Positions 23,323 to 31,483 of a stretch of 32,093 nucleotides of DNA are shown in pieces (the first letter of the stretch is position 1; each line of letters opens with the position of its first letter). Source of the DNA: a virus. The DNA is taken from IMG/VR virus record IMGVR_UViG_3300042894_001988, positions 1 to 32,093 of that record; one strand, given 5' to 3'. The translations under genes were made by a program, and so were the position numbers. The notes under the pieces were generated by a model, which made no database searches, was not told the DNA's origin, and saw nothing but the letters and a program-made list of their open reading frames with translations.

Positions 23323-24621
23323 TTATTTTTTTAATATTTCGTATTGTTGTTCGAAGAATGTTGGTTTAACAAATTTTTGAGGTTCTTCTACTTTTACATC
23401 CCCACTATCCTCTATTGTTTCATCCGAACTATCTTCTGTTGTTGCTGGATTTTCCATTGCATCGTTTGTTTCATCTTCAACCTGCTCTACTGTTTTACCT
23501 TGCTCCTCTGCTTGCTGTGAAAGAATTACTAATGGAGTTAATTGTTCAAAGTATAATTCAGTATCAGCATACCCTCCCATATTTAACACATAATCTAATG
23601 AATTTAGAATAATGTTTTGGAATGGAGCTATCGTCATTGTTTGTAAGATACTAAATGCAGTTTTCATTTCTTCACTTTGAGAACTGAAACCATTGTTCTG
23701 TGTTCTGATACCAAATAAAAGTGGTGATGTTACTCTGTGTGCCACTAAGATTCTATCTTGTACATATTCTGCAACATACTGATGTTTCTCATGTAAGTTT
23801 GGAATATCAATTGTATCGATTGTAGGTTTGTTTGCCGGGTCATCATTGAAAGATAACATAAATCTACCAGCATTATCAGTACCTGTAAATTTAGCATGCA
23901 CTAAATCTTCTATCGTTTGTCTTTCTTCAGGTGCTGGAACTCCACTATTAAAGTTTAACATTACTGCCGGTAAGAAACCATTTGTAATATTCTGATAATG
24001 TAAGTTAGATATTTCACCTTCACTTAAACTAAATTGTAATGCTGATACCCAATCAGGTAGTGAATAGTAATATAAACCTGGCTGATAATTCTTAATATAA
24101 AGAATTTCAAATTTATCTTTAGATGTTCCGAATGCAGGTATTTTCTTTTTGTTCTTTACTGCTCTATGGTCGAACCAATCTGTACAATAAAAATAATTTT
24201 GTATTTTAGGTTCACCATATAATTTCTCTGCTCTTAAATTCTGAATAGGAATATGAAATAGTTTTACAATTTTAGTATGTTCTGCGTTCCAATAGATTTG
24301 AAATGCTGCATTACCAAATAACTTTAAATCAAATGCTACTCTCTTTGTTTCTTCTTGTGGTAATATCTTTTGAAGGGTTTCATTAAATATTTCATTCTTA
24401 GAATAAATTCCTTTACCAAATATTAAATCTGATAATCCTTCTACACACGCTGCATTAGTTGTACTAACATTGTATGCTGATGTTACTGCTGAAAAGAAAT
24501 CATCATTACCATAAACACCAAAAGGTACATATGGATGACGAGTTTTTGTATCCTCAATTATCACAGGTAACATATTGTTCTGTGGATTATTTACTATACT
24601 AAATTTTGTTGTTTGCTTCAT
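23323..24621 (-). CDS. Portal protein
   Basis: 432 residues. Portal-type features: N-terminal VPFGVYGNDDFFSAVTSAYN, a wing/stem region with FDLKLFGNAAFQIYWN and HIPIQNLRAEK, and the helical stem region YVAEYVQDRILVAHRVTSPL followed by LFGI and FSSQSEEMKTAFSIL, as in PBSX-like portals. The last 60 residues are acidic and disordered (ETNDAMENPATTEDSSDETI). It forms the dodecameric DNA gate at the capsid vertex. It lies downstream of the capsid gene rather than upstream, unlike many phages. Confidence 0.85.
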   Translation of the reverse strand: MKQTTKFSIVNNPQNNMLPVIIEDTKTRHPYVPFGVYGNDDFFSAVTSAYNVSTTNAACVEGLSDLIFGKGIYSKNEIFNETLQKILPQEETKRVAFDLKLFGNAAFQIYWNAEHTKIVKLFHIPIQNLRAEKLYGEPKIQNYFYCTDWFDHRAVKNKKKIPAFGTSKDKFEILYIKNYQPGLYYYSLPDWVSALQFSLSEGEISNLHYQNITNGFLPAVMLNFNSGVPAPEERQTIEDLVHAKFTGTDNAGRFMLSFNDDPANKPTIDTIDIPNLHEKHQYVAEYVQDRILVAHRVTSPLLFGIRTQNNGFSSQSEEMKTAFSILQTMTIAPFQNIILNSLDYVLNMGGYADTELYFEQLTPLVILSQQAEEQGKTVEQVEDETNDAMENPATTEDSSDETIEDSGDVKVEEPQKFVKPTFFEQQYEILKK

Positions 24622-24622
24622 A

Positions 24623-24982
24623 TTAGTTCATTATGATGTATTCATTCGTACTTTCGTGCGATATATATTGATTATTTTGTGTTGTATAAGCTACCTTATC
24701 AATTGACTGAGATTGATATACTTGTAAAGAGCCATGCCATATTGGTGTACTACTACCTGAATTTAATAGAGTAACTCTAAATTCTTGTCCTGTATATGCT
24801 CCACTTATACTTGCAGTAAATGCTAATAAGTTTTCATAAGAAGTAAATGATGAACTAACTAAACTTGCTGTTGAATTAGTTTGTGTTATCATATCTTGTA
24901 AAGACATTGTAAATTGATTGGAAGAAGTATCTTCTGTTCTAATCGTAAAAGAATTTGTATTATCTAGGTAATAGGTAAGCAT
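24623..24982 (-). CDS. Hypothetical virion protein upstream of the portal
   Basis: 119 residues, Ser/Thr/Gln-rich and beta-like (LTYYLDNTNSFTIRTEDTSS, SGAYTGQEFRVTLLNSG). It ends one base before the portal gene and is the first virion gene after the GIY-YIG cassette. It may be a decoration or capsid-stabilising protein; no family is recognised. Confidence 0.6.
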   Translation of the reverse strand: MLTYYLDNTNSFTIRTEDTSSNQFTMSLQDMITQTNSTASLVSSSFTSYENLLAFTASISGAYTGQEFRVTLLNSGSSTPIWHGSLQVYQSQSIDKVAYTTQNNQYISHESTNEYIIMN

Positions 24983-25018
24983 TATGTATGATTTATCTAC
25001 AATTTAACAAATATTATC

Positions 25019-25336
25019 TTAAAAGTAGTTGGACATATTCATCCTTTTAATTCTTAATGCTTCTCTAGCTTTTATTGCATGACTATGGATTTTACTTATA
25101 TCAGTTTCAAGATTGTATTTTATCTGTAATTTTTCTTCATATTTTCTAGCATACTTTTTAATTTTATATATTTTAATTTGTCTAAAATAGTAATCTATAT
25201 TATTAAACTTCCCAGTCTTATCAATATGATTTCTCCATCTATTATACATATTTTTTGTTACACCTACATATACAACTTTGTCATCAGACGTTTGGTATAT
25301 TTGGTATACTATATATTTTTCTTTATCTGCTTTCAT
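25019..25336 (-). CDS. GIY-YIG endonuclease
   Basis: 105 residues, a minimal GIY-YIG domain: YIVYQI (8-13) as the GIY strand, VYVGVT (22-27) as the YIG strand, NMYNRWRNH with Arg33 or Arg35 as catalytic Arg, and a Glu in YARKYEEKLQI (E67/E68). No extra DNA-binding domain is visible. It sits between tail-tube-like and portal-region genes with its own promoter (25341-25372) and an upstream terminator, so it reads as a self-contained inserted unit, probably a homing endonuclease. Confidence 0.85.
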   Translation of the reverse strand: MKADKEKYIVYQIYQTSDDKVVYVGVTKNMYNRWRNHIDKTGKFNNIDYYFRQIKIYKIKKYARKYEEKLQIKYNLETDISKIHSHAIKAREALRIKRMNMSNYF

Positions 25337-25340
25337 AACT

Positions 25341-25372
25341 TAAAGTTAAGGATTTTTTTTGATATTTCCAAA
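25341..25372 (-). promoter_or_regulatory. Bacteroidota-type promoter for the 25019-25336 nuclease
   Basis: On the minus strand TTTG (25372-25369), 20 bases, then TAACTTTA (25348-25341), only 5 bases before the ATG, so the mRNA would be leaderless or nearly so, or the start is internal. It may also restart transcription of the downstream virion genes after the terminator at 25389-25417. Confidence 0.65.
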
Positions 25373-25383
25373 TTTATTTCAGA

Positions 25384-25417
25384 CATAAAAATAGGATACC
25401 CTTTAAGGATACCCTAT
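25384..25417 (-). terminator. Rho-independent terminator after the tail-tube-like gene
   Basis: Read leftward, a 14-pair stem (AATAGGGTATCCTT paired with AAGGGTATCCTATT) forms when two G-U pairs are allowed, followed by TTTTTATG. The same stem has two A-C mismatches in the opposite orientation, so it is directional. It lies 28 bases after the stop at 25445. Confidence 0.85.
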
Positions 25418-25444
25418 TAAATATTTTCAATGCTATACTACTGA

Positions 25445-26011
25445 TTAACTACCGTATACGATAGTTCCGTTGTTTAATACACCTGTTGTAAGTGCTGCTG
25501 TTGTTGTTGAACCCGATATGAAAATTGCTGGGAATTGTTCTTGTCCGGTAAATGTTGCAGAATAACCATAAAGGTCACCCATTGCACCACCCGTTTGAAT
25601 AGTTCCACCAGTCAAATCTGCACCTTCTCTATATCCAACTAAAAAAGCATCTCCGCTCATTGTCCAAACTACGATTTGAGGTCTTCCCCAAGCCATAAGT
25701 TTCAACTGAGTTGTCATCTCATTTGTTAACTTCTTTAAATTCAAAGTTAATTCTTGAGAAAAGAACGTAGTTCCATTTTCACGTGATGTATTAATTGTCT
25801 CAGTATATGCACTTGTCCCTTTAAGGTCATAGAAATAAACTGATGAACTAGCCGGTAAAGCGGTAACTACTGGTAAAGCACCTGTACTTCCATCTAATGA
25901 ACCCGAAACGGTGAAACCGCCTGATACATAATTGATAAAGTAAACACCTGCCAAACCACCAATACTCTCTTTACAAGGTTCGTTTCTTCCTGCTGATAAA
26001 TTACAAGCCAT
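25445..26011 (-). CDS. Major tail tube-like protein
   Basis: 188 residues, start MACNLSAGRNEPCKESIGGL, then AGVYFINYVSGGFTVSGS, a type I recall from tail-tube or major structural proteins of Bacteroidota phages. It is beta-rich (ELTLNLKKLTNEMTTQLKLM, PQIVVWTMSGDAFLVGYREG). It follows the capsid gene after 76 bases and precedes a terminator, the usual setting for an abundant virion protein. The name of the subunit is an inference. Confidence 0.65.
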   Translation of the reverse strand: MACNLSAGRNEPCKESIGGLAGVYFINYVSGGFTVSGSLDGSTGALPVVTALPASSSVYFYDLKGTSAYTETINTSRENGTTFFSQELTLNLKKLTNEMTTQLKLMAWGRPQIVVWTMSGDAFLVGYREGADLTGGTIQTGGAMGDLYGYSATFTGQEQFPAIFISGSTTTAALTTGVLNNGTIVYGS

Positions 26012-26034
26012 AATGATAAGTTTTTTGTTTTGTT

Positions 26035-26074
26035 AAAAGGGTGAGTTTCTGTTCTACGATACTCCCCACCCCTT
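26035..26074 (-). terminator. Possible attenuating hairpin after the capsid gene
   Basis: Read leftward, AAGGGGTGGGGAGT pairs with ACTCACCCTT with a small bulge and runs into TTTT, 14 bases after the capsid stop. It may reduce read-through into the tail-tube-like gene. Confidence 0.4.
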
Positions 26075-26087
26075 AAATATTGTTTAA

Positions 26088-27026
26088 TTACGATGCTTTG
26101 TAATAAGCGATATCACCAGCTATACCGATTTGAGTACCAGCTGTGTATCTCATAATTACTCTAAAGTTTTGAGAACCATCTAAATCTGCCATATCCAATA
26201 CTTTTACTGTATTGTAATCAGATAATAAACCGGTACCAAAGAATAAGTTAGATTTTTGAGCCGCTACCATTGAAGATGCAGGTAAACCAGGACAAAACGC
26301 GATTTCAATACCATTAAAGTTCAATGGTTTTTCACCTACGTTCATTTGGTTGTTCCATCCGTTTGCACCTGCAGAACCACCAGCTAATGCTTGTTGGTAA
26401 GCTCTGATTACATTCGTTGGAGCGTAAATCATTAAGTCTTCCTTACCATAAACTGTGTTAGGAATTGCATCTACTAAAGAATTTAAGTTAGTTAATACAT
26501 TTGCAGAAGTAATAGAACCAGAGATTGATGCAGAAATTGCGGCACTTCCTGTGATATTTCTGTAAAGACCACCGAATTGTCCGTTTGCACTATTATCACC
26601 ATTCCAAATAGATTGTTCAGTTGCCTGAGCTACTACACCACCTACATAAGAAATTAAATAATCTGTGAAGTTTGCAGGAATAGTATCAAATGCACTATAT
26701 CCTAATTGCAATGCTTCCCAAGAATCTACGAACTCTTGCTTACATAAACTTAAGTTAACTTGTAATTCTTTTGGAGTGATGATTGATTCAGTTAATGCTA
26801 CTGAGCCTGAAGTTGTGAAATCGCAACTTGCATTATTTACGATGTTTGCAACTTCTAATTTTTGGATAACTTGCTTAAACTTTACGTTTGGTAAAATTGT
26901 AATGTACTTGTTATCCAAAGTTTTTGCTGATAATAAAGCCGCGGCTATATATTGACCAGCGAATTCACCTGCGTACGTTGATGTTACATCAGGTTGTCCT
27001 GTTGTGAAATTTTGAATTTTTTTCAT
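26088..27026 (-). CDS. Major capsid protein
   Basis: 312 residues, with an HK97-like profile: an N-terminal arm (STYAGEFAGQYIAAALLSAK), strand-rich centre, long spine-helix region (NFTDYLISYVGGVVAQATEQ, followed by SIWNGD), a P-domain with FNGIEIAFCPGL, and a C-terminal GTQIGIAGDIAYYKAS. It directly follows the acidic scaffold-like gene and is followed by a hairpin. The absence of a long N-terminal delta domain suits the separate scaffold. Its position and pattern make this the capsid protein. Confidence 0.85.
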   Translation of the reverse strand: MKKIQNFTTGQPDVTSTYAGEFAGQYIAAALLSAKTLDNKYITILPNVKFKQVIQKLEVANIVNNASCDFTTSGSVALTESIITPKELQVNLSLCKQEFVDSWEALQLGYSAFDTIPANFTDYLISYVGGVVAQATEQSIWNGDNSANGQFGGLYRNITGSAAISASISGSITSANVLTNLNSLVDAIPNTVYGKEDLMIYAPTNVIRAYQQALAGGSAGANGWNNQMNVGEKPLNFNGIEIAFCPGLPASSMVAAQKSNLFFGTGLLSDYNTVKVLDMADLDGSQNFRVIMRYTAGTQIGIAGDIAYYKAS

Positions 27027-27051
27027 TCTAAATCTTTTTTTTGTTTTTTAA

Positions 27052-27777
27052 TTATTTGTATAATTTAGCTAAGAAAGAGTTCTGAGCGTTGTCAGTTTTC
27101 TTGCCAAATCTTTTACTATTTTGTTCTGCTGAGAATTTATACATTTCATCGATTGGAGCACCATCTAATTTAGGTAACTCTTCTTCTTCAACTTCTTTCT
27201 CATCTTTATCTTCCATTTTAACTTCTGTCATCTTAGAGATTTTCTTTTCCATCTCTTCGATTCTATATCCCATCTCTTCAACTTTCTTCATCATTTCTGG
27301 CATACCCATTTCTTCTTTATCGGTATCTGCTGGAATTGGAGCAACTTCTTCAGTTGTTTCATCTTCTGATACTGTTGGTTCAACTTCTGCTAACATAGAT
27401 GATGGTTTCAAATCCTTAACTTCCTCACCTGCTGCTTTCTCATCTTTAACATCGTTTACTTCTGTTGGGTCACCAGGTAACTTTTCTGTATCTATCATTT
27501 CCAATTCAACATTTTCTCTTTCTACAATCTTACCATCTTCTGTGATAACTTTTAAAAGAGTTTCATTTCCTTCTGTATCTTTCAACATAAGTTCATGCGT
27601 TCCGTTTGGTGCTGGAGTTTTAGTTCCATCTTCTGATACAACGAATAGGTCTTCACCTACATCGAATGTTGCTGATTCTACTATTGTTCCGTCAGCTAAT
27701 TTTGCATATGTTAAAGTTACTTCTGCTTCTAAATTTAAAAGCTTTGCTACTTTACTTAATACTTGTTTTGCGTTCAT
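27052..27777 (-). CDS. Capsid scaffolding protein (putative)
   Basis: 241 residues, very acidic, with a beta-like N-terminus (LTYAKLADGTIVESATFDVG), a disordered Glu/Asp-rich middle, a coiled-coil segment (MMKKVEEMGYRIEEMEKKIS, about 163-182) and a basic C-terminus (FGKKTDNAQNSFLAKLYK), the usual form of scaffold proteins that bind the capsid inner face through a charged tail. It lies 25 bases upstream of the capsid gene. No protease domain is seen in it. Confidence 0.8.
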   Translation of the reverse strand: MNAKQVLSKVAKLLNLEAEVTLTYAKLADGTIVESATFDVGEDLFVVSEDGTKTPAPNGTHELMLKDTEGNETLLKVITEDGKIVERENVELEMIDTEKLPGDPTEVNDVKDEKAAGEEVKDLKPSSMLAEVEPTVSEDETTEEVAPIPADTDKEEMGMPEMMKKVEEMGYRIEEMEKKISKMTEVKMEDKDEKEVEEEELPKLDGAPIDEMYKFSAEQNSKRFGKKTDNAQNSFLAKLYK

Positions 27778-27829
27778 ATTAGTTTATTTTAATTATTTAA
27801 CAAATATATATTTTTTTGTATTGATTTTT

Positions 27830-28021
27830 TTAATTTAATCTATTTTCTAATTTAACGAATTGGTTATAATCATCAACCAAATCCTTATTAATATCATGTA
27901 AATACTGAATGTAGCCATATAGACTATCAATTTCAGCTCTCAAATCTCTGTTTTCATCTTCTGCTAATTCTAGCATTACTTCTAATAATATGTTATCCGT
28001 ATTGTGAGTAGACATTTTCAT
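27830..28021 (-). CDS. Small coiled-coil protein
   Basis: 63 residues, acidic N-terminal half (ILLEVMLELAEDENRDLRAE) and helical throughout, predicting a coiled coil. It overlaps the end of the DUF1566-like gene by 29 bases and precedes the scaffold. Function is unknown; possibly an assembly or fibre-associated protein. Confidence 0.6.
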   Translation of the reverse strand: MKMSTHNTDNILLEVMLELAEDENRDLRAEIDSLYGYIQYLHDINKDLVDDYNQFVKLENRLN

Positions 28022-28643
28022 ATGGATTATTTATATCGTATGTAATATATCTGCAAGGTCTTACTTCAAATCTAGTATCTTTGCCAATTGGTGAACCACT
28101 ATTACCAGGTGTACCACAATTTGTAGTACCTCCAGTTCTTACCTGAAATGAAATTGCTCTACGTGATGCTGATCCAACGGCTTGAGTTGATGTCCAAGTA
28201 TTTCTATTATTATTACTAACCCAATTACCTTTATTAAGATTACCGGCTGCGAATTGTATACAAACTTCGTTGTATTCATCTTGCGAAGGTAAGAACCAAT
28301 CATCAAATCCTGCAGAAGAATAGTTAGCCGCTACTTGAGCCGCATATGTATTTCCACTACCATAATAATCTAATATATATTGTGTATTGGTTGCACCTGT
28401 TCCTATTACACTACCAGTTGCTCCTGGTATAAGTTCGTCAAATACACCCCAAAAATATCCTAAACCTGATGGGTCTGTTGTTGGTATAAAATCTGTTGAT
28501 ACTACAAATCCTATTTGATTAGGAAATACTGATGGTGGACTAGAACCGATTGCTCCTAAATATGCAATTATACCACCTTGATAATAATCACCTATTTTTA
28601 ATGGAGAAGGTCCTAAAAATTGTGCTGTTGGTATTATATTCAT
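27993..28643 (-). CDS. DUF1566/Lcl-like C-terminal domain protein (adhesin or receptor binding)
   Basis: 216 residues. It begins IGDYYQGGIIAYL and continues with GFVVST, YFWGVFDE, the invariant-looking FDDWFLPSQDEYNEV (about residues 113-127), NTWTSTQAV and KDTRFEVRPCR, which is the DUF1566 pattern known from the collagen-binding Lcl protein and many phage and bacterial surface proteins. The fold is C-type-lectin-related. Located after a fibre gene, it probably forms the receptor-contacting part of the tail or head fibre. Confidence 0.75.
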   Translation of the reverse strand: MNIIPTAQFLGPSPLKIGDYYQGGIIAYLGAIGSSPPSVFPNQIGFVVSTDFIPTTDPSGLGYFWGVFDELIPGATGSVIGTGATNTQYILDYYGSGNTYAAQVAANYSSAGFDDWFLPSQDEYNEVCIQFAAGNLNKGNWVSNNNRNTWTSTQAVGSASRRAISFQVRTGGTTNCGTPGNSGSPIGKDTRFEVRPCRYITYDINNPYENVYSQYG

Positions 28644-28644
28644 C

Positions 28645-30159
28645 CTATACTAAATTTTTAATTGCAGAAGTATATAAAGAACTTGTATCAAATGTCATAA
28701 ATGTAAATAAATCTACTCCTCCAGTAATCGCACTACCCGTATTGTATTGTGCACTTCCACTCCAAAATTTAAATGGAGTATCAAATCTAACACTACCAGT
28801 CGTTGATTGTTGTAATAATTTAATACCAACTGTTTGACCTTCTTTTATATTAGTTGCTCTAATTAAAGTTATAGAAGAAGATGGAATAGTTAGGGTAAAG
28901 AAATTACCTTTACTCATATCAATAGATGCTGTATTAGATGCTGGTGTAATTGCTACTACATTTGAATTAGATGAACCAGTTATTGCAATAGAACCCGTTA
29001 TTGTAAGTGAACCAAATAGTGTTTGATTAGTTGCATTATTACTTATATAACTACTACTTACACTTGCTGATAAAAATAAACTAGCACTTGCTACACTCGC
29101 TGATAATGCAGTACTTGCACTAGCTGCACTTGCACTATATGCTGATGCACTTTGGAATGCTCCCCATGCACTTGCTGATGCCTGTGTTATGTTTACACTC
29201 TGAGTTGTATCGGTAAAATATAATGATTGTGAAAGTAATGTTATGTTATTACTTTGTGTTGCATCTGTTAGATATGTTGAAGAACTTAAATTAGTTATAG
29301 TTGTTTGTAATGAATTACTTACAAATAAACTTTGAGAGTACGCACTTGCACTATAAGAATTAAAAGATGATGTATCTAATTTTGCTAAGTTTAATGATAC
29401 ACTTACTGCTGCTAATTGTGCATCGGTTGCGTATGTCATATCTAATGAAGAACTAAATGCTTCTAATGAATCTAATCTACTATCTACACTCGTACTATAT
29501 GCAGGGAATGCAGAAGATGAGTTTAATAAAAAAACTACTGATGCTGAGAACTCTTCAAAGTTTTCTCCATCTATAATTAAAATATCTGTACTTAATGTAC
29601 CATTTACTAATGTAGTACATCCTATGTTTCTACCTAATACACTATTATCTGTTATGTTTAATTTAGAACCTGTTATATCACCACCAACAATAGAACCCGT
29701 TACTGATATCTTTCCTACTACATTTAAATCTTCACCAATGAATACTTGCTGTTCGAATGTATTATCCATCTCAAAAGTATTTGATTCAGATACATATGCA
29801 ACTTTAACTTCTAAGAAATCTAATCTTGCGTTTGTACTTGCTGTATATGCAATAAATGAAGATGAATTTAATTTTTGATTTATTGTTGTAGTTAAACTAG
29901 CACTCAATGATGCCGTTGCTGCGTTCAAAGAGCCCGATGTAATAAAGTTTGTATTAAGTGATTGTGTGTATAGGTTTAATCCTACCAATTGTGCACTTAC
30001 ACTACTACTATCAGTATTGTATCCTGTCTGATTAACTGTACTATCAATTATATCTGTATTGAATCCTCTTAATAAAGTAGGTGATATATATCCGGTTGTA
30101 TTATTAGGGAATGATGTTTGATTTGCTACACCTAATTGTTGTTTACTTAATGTTGACAT
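28645..30159 (-). CDS. Tail or head fibre protein
   Basis: 504 residues, Ser/Ala/Thr-rich. The N-terminus (SKQQLGVANQTSFPNNTTGY then ISPTLLRGFNTDIID) is an attachment region; the middle contains repeated SxS and ASAS segments that predict a helical shaft (SAYSASAASASTALSASVAS), and the C-terminus (FFTLTIPSSSITLIRATNIK ... FTFMTFDTSSLYTSAIKNLV) is a beta-rich tip. The motif LSQSLYFTDTTQSVNI is shared with the 908-residue fibre. One base separates it from the DUF1566-like gene, so both probably form one adhesion apparatus. Confidence 0.7.
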   Translation of the reverse strand: MSTLSKQQLGVANQTSFPNNTTGYISPTLLRGFNTDIIDSTVNQTGYNTDSSSVSAQLVGLNLYTQSLNTNFITSGSLNAATASLSASLTTTINQKLNSSSFIAYTASTNARLDFLEVKVAYVSESNTFEMDNTFEQQVFIGEDLNVVGKISVTGSIVGGDITGSKLNITDNSVLGRNIGCTTLVNGTLSTDILIIDGENFEEFSASVVFLLNSSSAFPAYSTSVDSRLDSLEAFSSSLDMTYATDAQLAAVSVSLNLAKLDTSSFNSYSASAYSQSLFVSNSLQTTITNLSSSTYLTDATQSNNITLLSQSLYFTDTTQSVNITQASASAWGAFQSASAYSASAASASTALSASVASASLFLSASVSSSYISNNATNQTLFGSLTITGSIAITGSSNSNVVAITPASNTASIDMSKGNFFTLTIPSSSITLIRATNIKEGQTVGIKLLQQSTTGSVRFDTPFKFWSGSAQYNTGSAITGGVDLFTFMTFDTSSLYTSAIKNLV

Positions 30160-30173
30160 ATTTTTATTTCTAT

Positions 30174-30458
30174 TTATGGTTGTGTTGCTTCAGTATCAAA
30201 GCCTGTATCATATCCTTCATCGAATGCTCCCTTTTGATTAAAGGTTGCCGGCGATTGTATTACACCGATACCTTGCTCTAACAATGCACCATTACAACAC
30301 TTTCTACTATATGTGTTGGTATTGATACATAAACAAGCCATTCTACTATTCTTAGGTGATGATAAACCTTGCGTAGGCCCAATATAGATACCGCTGTTAT
30401 TTTCTCTATTAACAGAATATCTTAAATTACCACTCCTACTATTGCTCCAAATACCCAT
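30174..30458 (-). CDS. Cys-rich structural-region protein, unknown function
   Basis: 94 residues. A central motif RMACLCINTNTYSRKCCNGA followed by LLEQGIG packs four Cys in about 18 residues, a form I associate with small virion-linked proteins of Bacteroidota phages. The N-terminus (WSNSRSGNLRYSVN) is polar, the C-terminus acidic. It lies between the tail chaperone and the fibre gene. It may bind zinc or form disulfides. Confidence 0.65.
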   Translation of the reverse strand: MGIWSNSRSGNLRYSVNRENNSGIYIGPTQGLSSPKNSRMACLCINTNTYSRKCCNGALLEQGIGVIQSPATFNQKGAFDEGYDTGFDTEATQP

Positions 30459-30500
30459 TGTGATGTTTTATATCTTTAACAATCAATCAATGGTTTATTA

Positions 30501-31264
30501 TTAACCATTCTTTTTTAGAGCTTCTTTATGTAACATCTCTTGCATAGTTTGTTTATCTGCTTTGTATGCTAATAACATTAAACACTTCTCTAACGGTTCT
30601 TCAACAACTCTATCAATCTCTCCAATGTTTCCGTTGGCAAGTTCAGCGATAGTTGCATAAGAGCTCCACTTCTTTCCAAAATTGATTTGATGTTGGGAGG
30701 AAACTGCTCCACCTTCGTAGAGTTCAGGATATTTTTCAGTAAGTCGGTTGACAAATGTACAAAAAAAAACAGAGTACCTAAATGTATATCCATACTAACC
30801 TCTAAGAATTTATCTGAATCTATCTCACCATTATACTTTTGTATTTCGTATGTATCTCTTACTCTCTTTGTTATAGGACGATATAGGATACTCATTATCT
30901 TTGCCCAATTATCATCTATCGTTAGTGTTCCGTATTGTGTTATATCTGCATACGCACCATACGCTATATTAGATAAGTTAGGTTCAAATCCATACTCTAC
31001 ACCATCTATTGTAATAATCCTTTTTAAATCAAAATCTGTTTTAGAAATCCATTTGCCTAATTCATAACCAATAGTATTATAATCTTTCTTACCTAACCCC
31101 GCTAAGATATCACTATCAATACCACATAGATAAGTTACTAATACAGCAGCTTGTGCATCTTCTTCACCTTCGTAGTTCTTTAATTCCTTTTGTAGAGTTA
31201 GATATTTTTTTAATGTAACATCTTCATAACCTTGCGGTATACTAATTTCTATTTCTTTTTTCAT
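30501..31264 (-). CDS. Tail assembly chaperone fusion made by -1 frameshift
   Basis: A run of nine T on the coding strand (30769-30761) ends the first 168 codons of the chaperone gene as TTT TTT TTT. A -1 shift there opens a frame that runs 86 codons to a TAA at 30501 (start of extension CTFVNRLTEKYPELYEGG, then FGKKWSSYATIAELANGNIG and CLMLLAYKADKQTMQEM). The extension has no ATG of its own near its start and reads as protein with a Trp/Tyr pattern I recall from tail chaperones of Bacteroidota phages. The 254-residue fusion corresponds to gpGT of lambda. Frameshifting is inferred, not shown. Confidence 0.7.
30590..31264 (-). CDS. Tail assembly chaperone, unshifted product
   Basis: 224 residues, helical. 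It shares the first 168 residues with the fusion (PNLSNIAYGAYADITQYGTL, WAKIMSILYRPITKRV, LGTLFFFVHL) and then continues VHLSTDLLKNILNST to LLKNR. Both ends look protein-like, supporting two true products. In lambda-type phages the short form and the fused form act at different ratios to coat the tape measure. Here the gene lies straight after terL, far from the tape measure. It overlaps the 72-residue gene by one base. Confidence 0.75.
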   Translation of the reverse strand: MKKEIEISIPQGYEDVTLKKYLTLQKELKNYEGEEDAQAAVLVTYLCGIDSDILAGLGKKDYNTIGYELGKWISKTDFDLKRIITIDGVEYGFEPNLSNIAYGAYADITQYGTLTIDDNWAKIMSILYRPITKRVRDTYEIQKYNGEIDSDKFLEVSMDIHLGTLFFFVHLSTDLLKNILNSTKVEQFPPNIKSILERSGALMQLSLNLPTETLERLIELLKNR

Positions 31265-31482
31265 TATGCTTGATATGTGTTGTTTGTAAATGCGTGTGAT
31301 ATAAATAATAATTGCTGTTGTAACTTTTGTACCTTCTTTTCTTCGTTCTCTAATTTTGCATTCATAGCTATTATATTTGCGTTTAGTGTTTCGTTTGTGT
31401 TTAATAATTCTCTACTCATTTCTAATAACTGAAGTATATCTGCCTCAGTAAACTCTTGTCCTTGTATTTCTATTGTATTCAT
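31264..31482 (-). CDS. Small coiled-coil protein
   Basis: 72 residues. The first 25 residues read like a short acidic domain (IEIQGQEFTEADILQLLEMS); the rest is a heptad-rich coiled coil (LNANIIAMNAKLENEEKKVQ, KLQQQLLFISHAF). It starts one base after terL stops and overlaps the chaperone start at 31264, so it is translated in a chain with both. Possibly an assembly partner of the tail chaperone; no family is recognised. Confidence 0.65.
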   Translation of the reverse strand: MNTIEIQGQEFTEADILQLLEMSRELLNTNETLNANIIAMNAKLENEEKKVQKLQQQLLFISHAFTNNTYQA

Positions 31483-31483
31483 A

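Noticed and set aside
27801-27808. A TATATTTG element (minus strand) upstream of the scaffold gene
   Set aside because: It matches the -7 box but no TTTG is found at 19-21 bases, so it was not listed as a promoter.
27089-27838. A 249-residue plus-strand frame, Ser/Thr/Phe-rich
   Set aside because: It is antisense to the acidic scaffold gene, whose Glu/Asp codons read as Ser, Phe and Leu on the other strand. It has no start signals, and all neighbours run leftward.
30761-30769. T9 tract as a simple sequencing error that broke one gene
   Set aside because: Kept as a caution, but both continuations look like real protein ends and tail chaperones are known to use frameshifting, so a true site is preferred.
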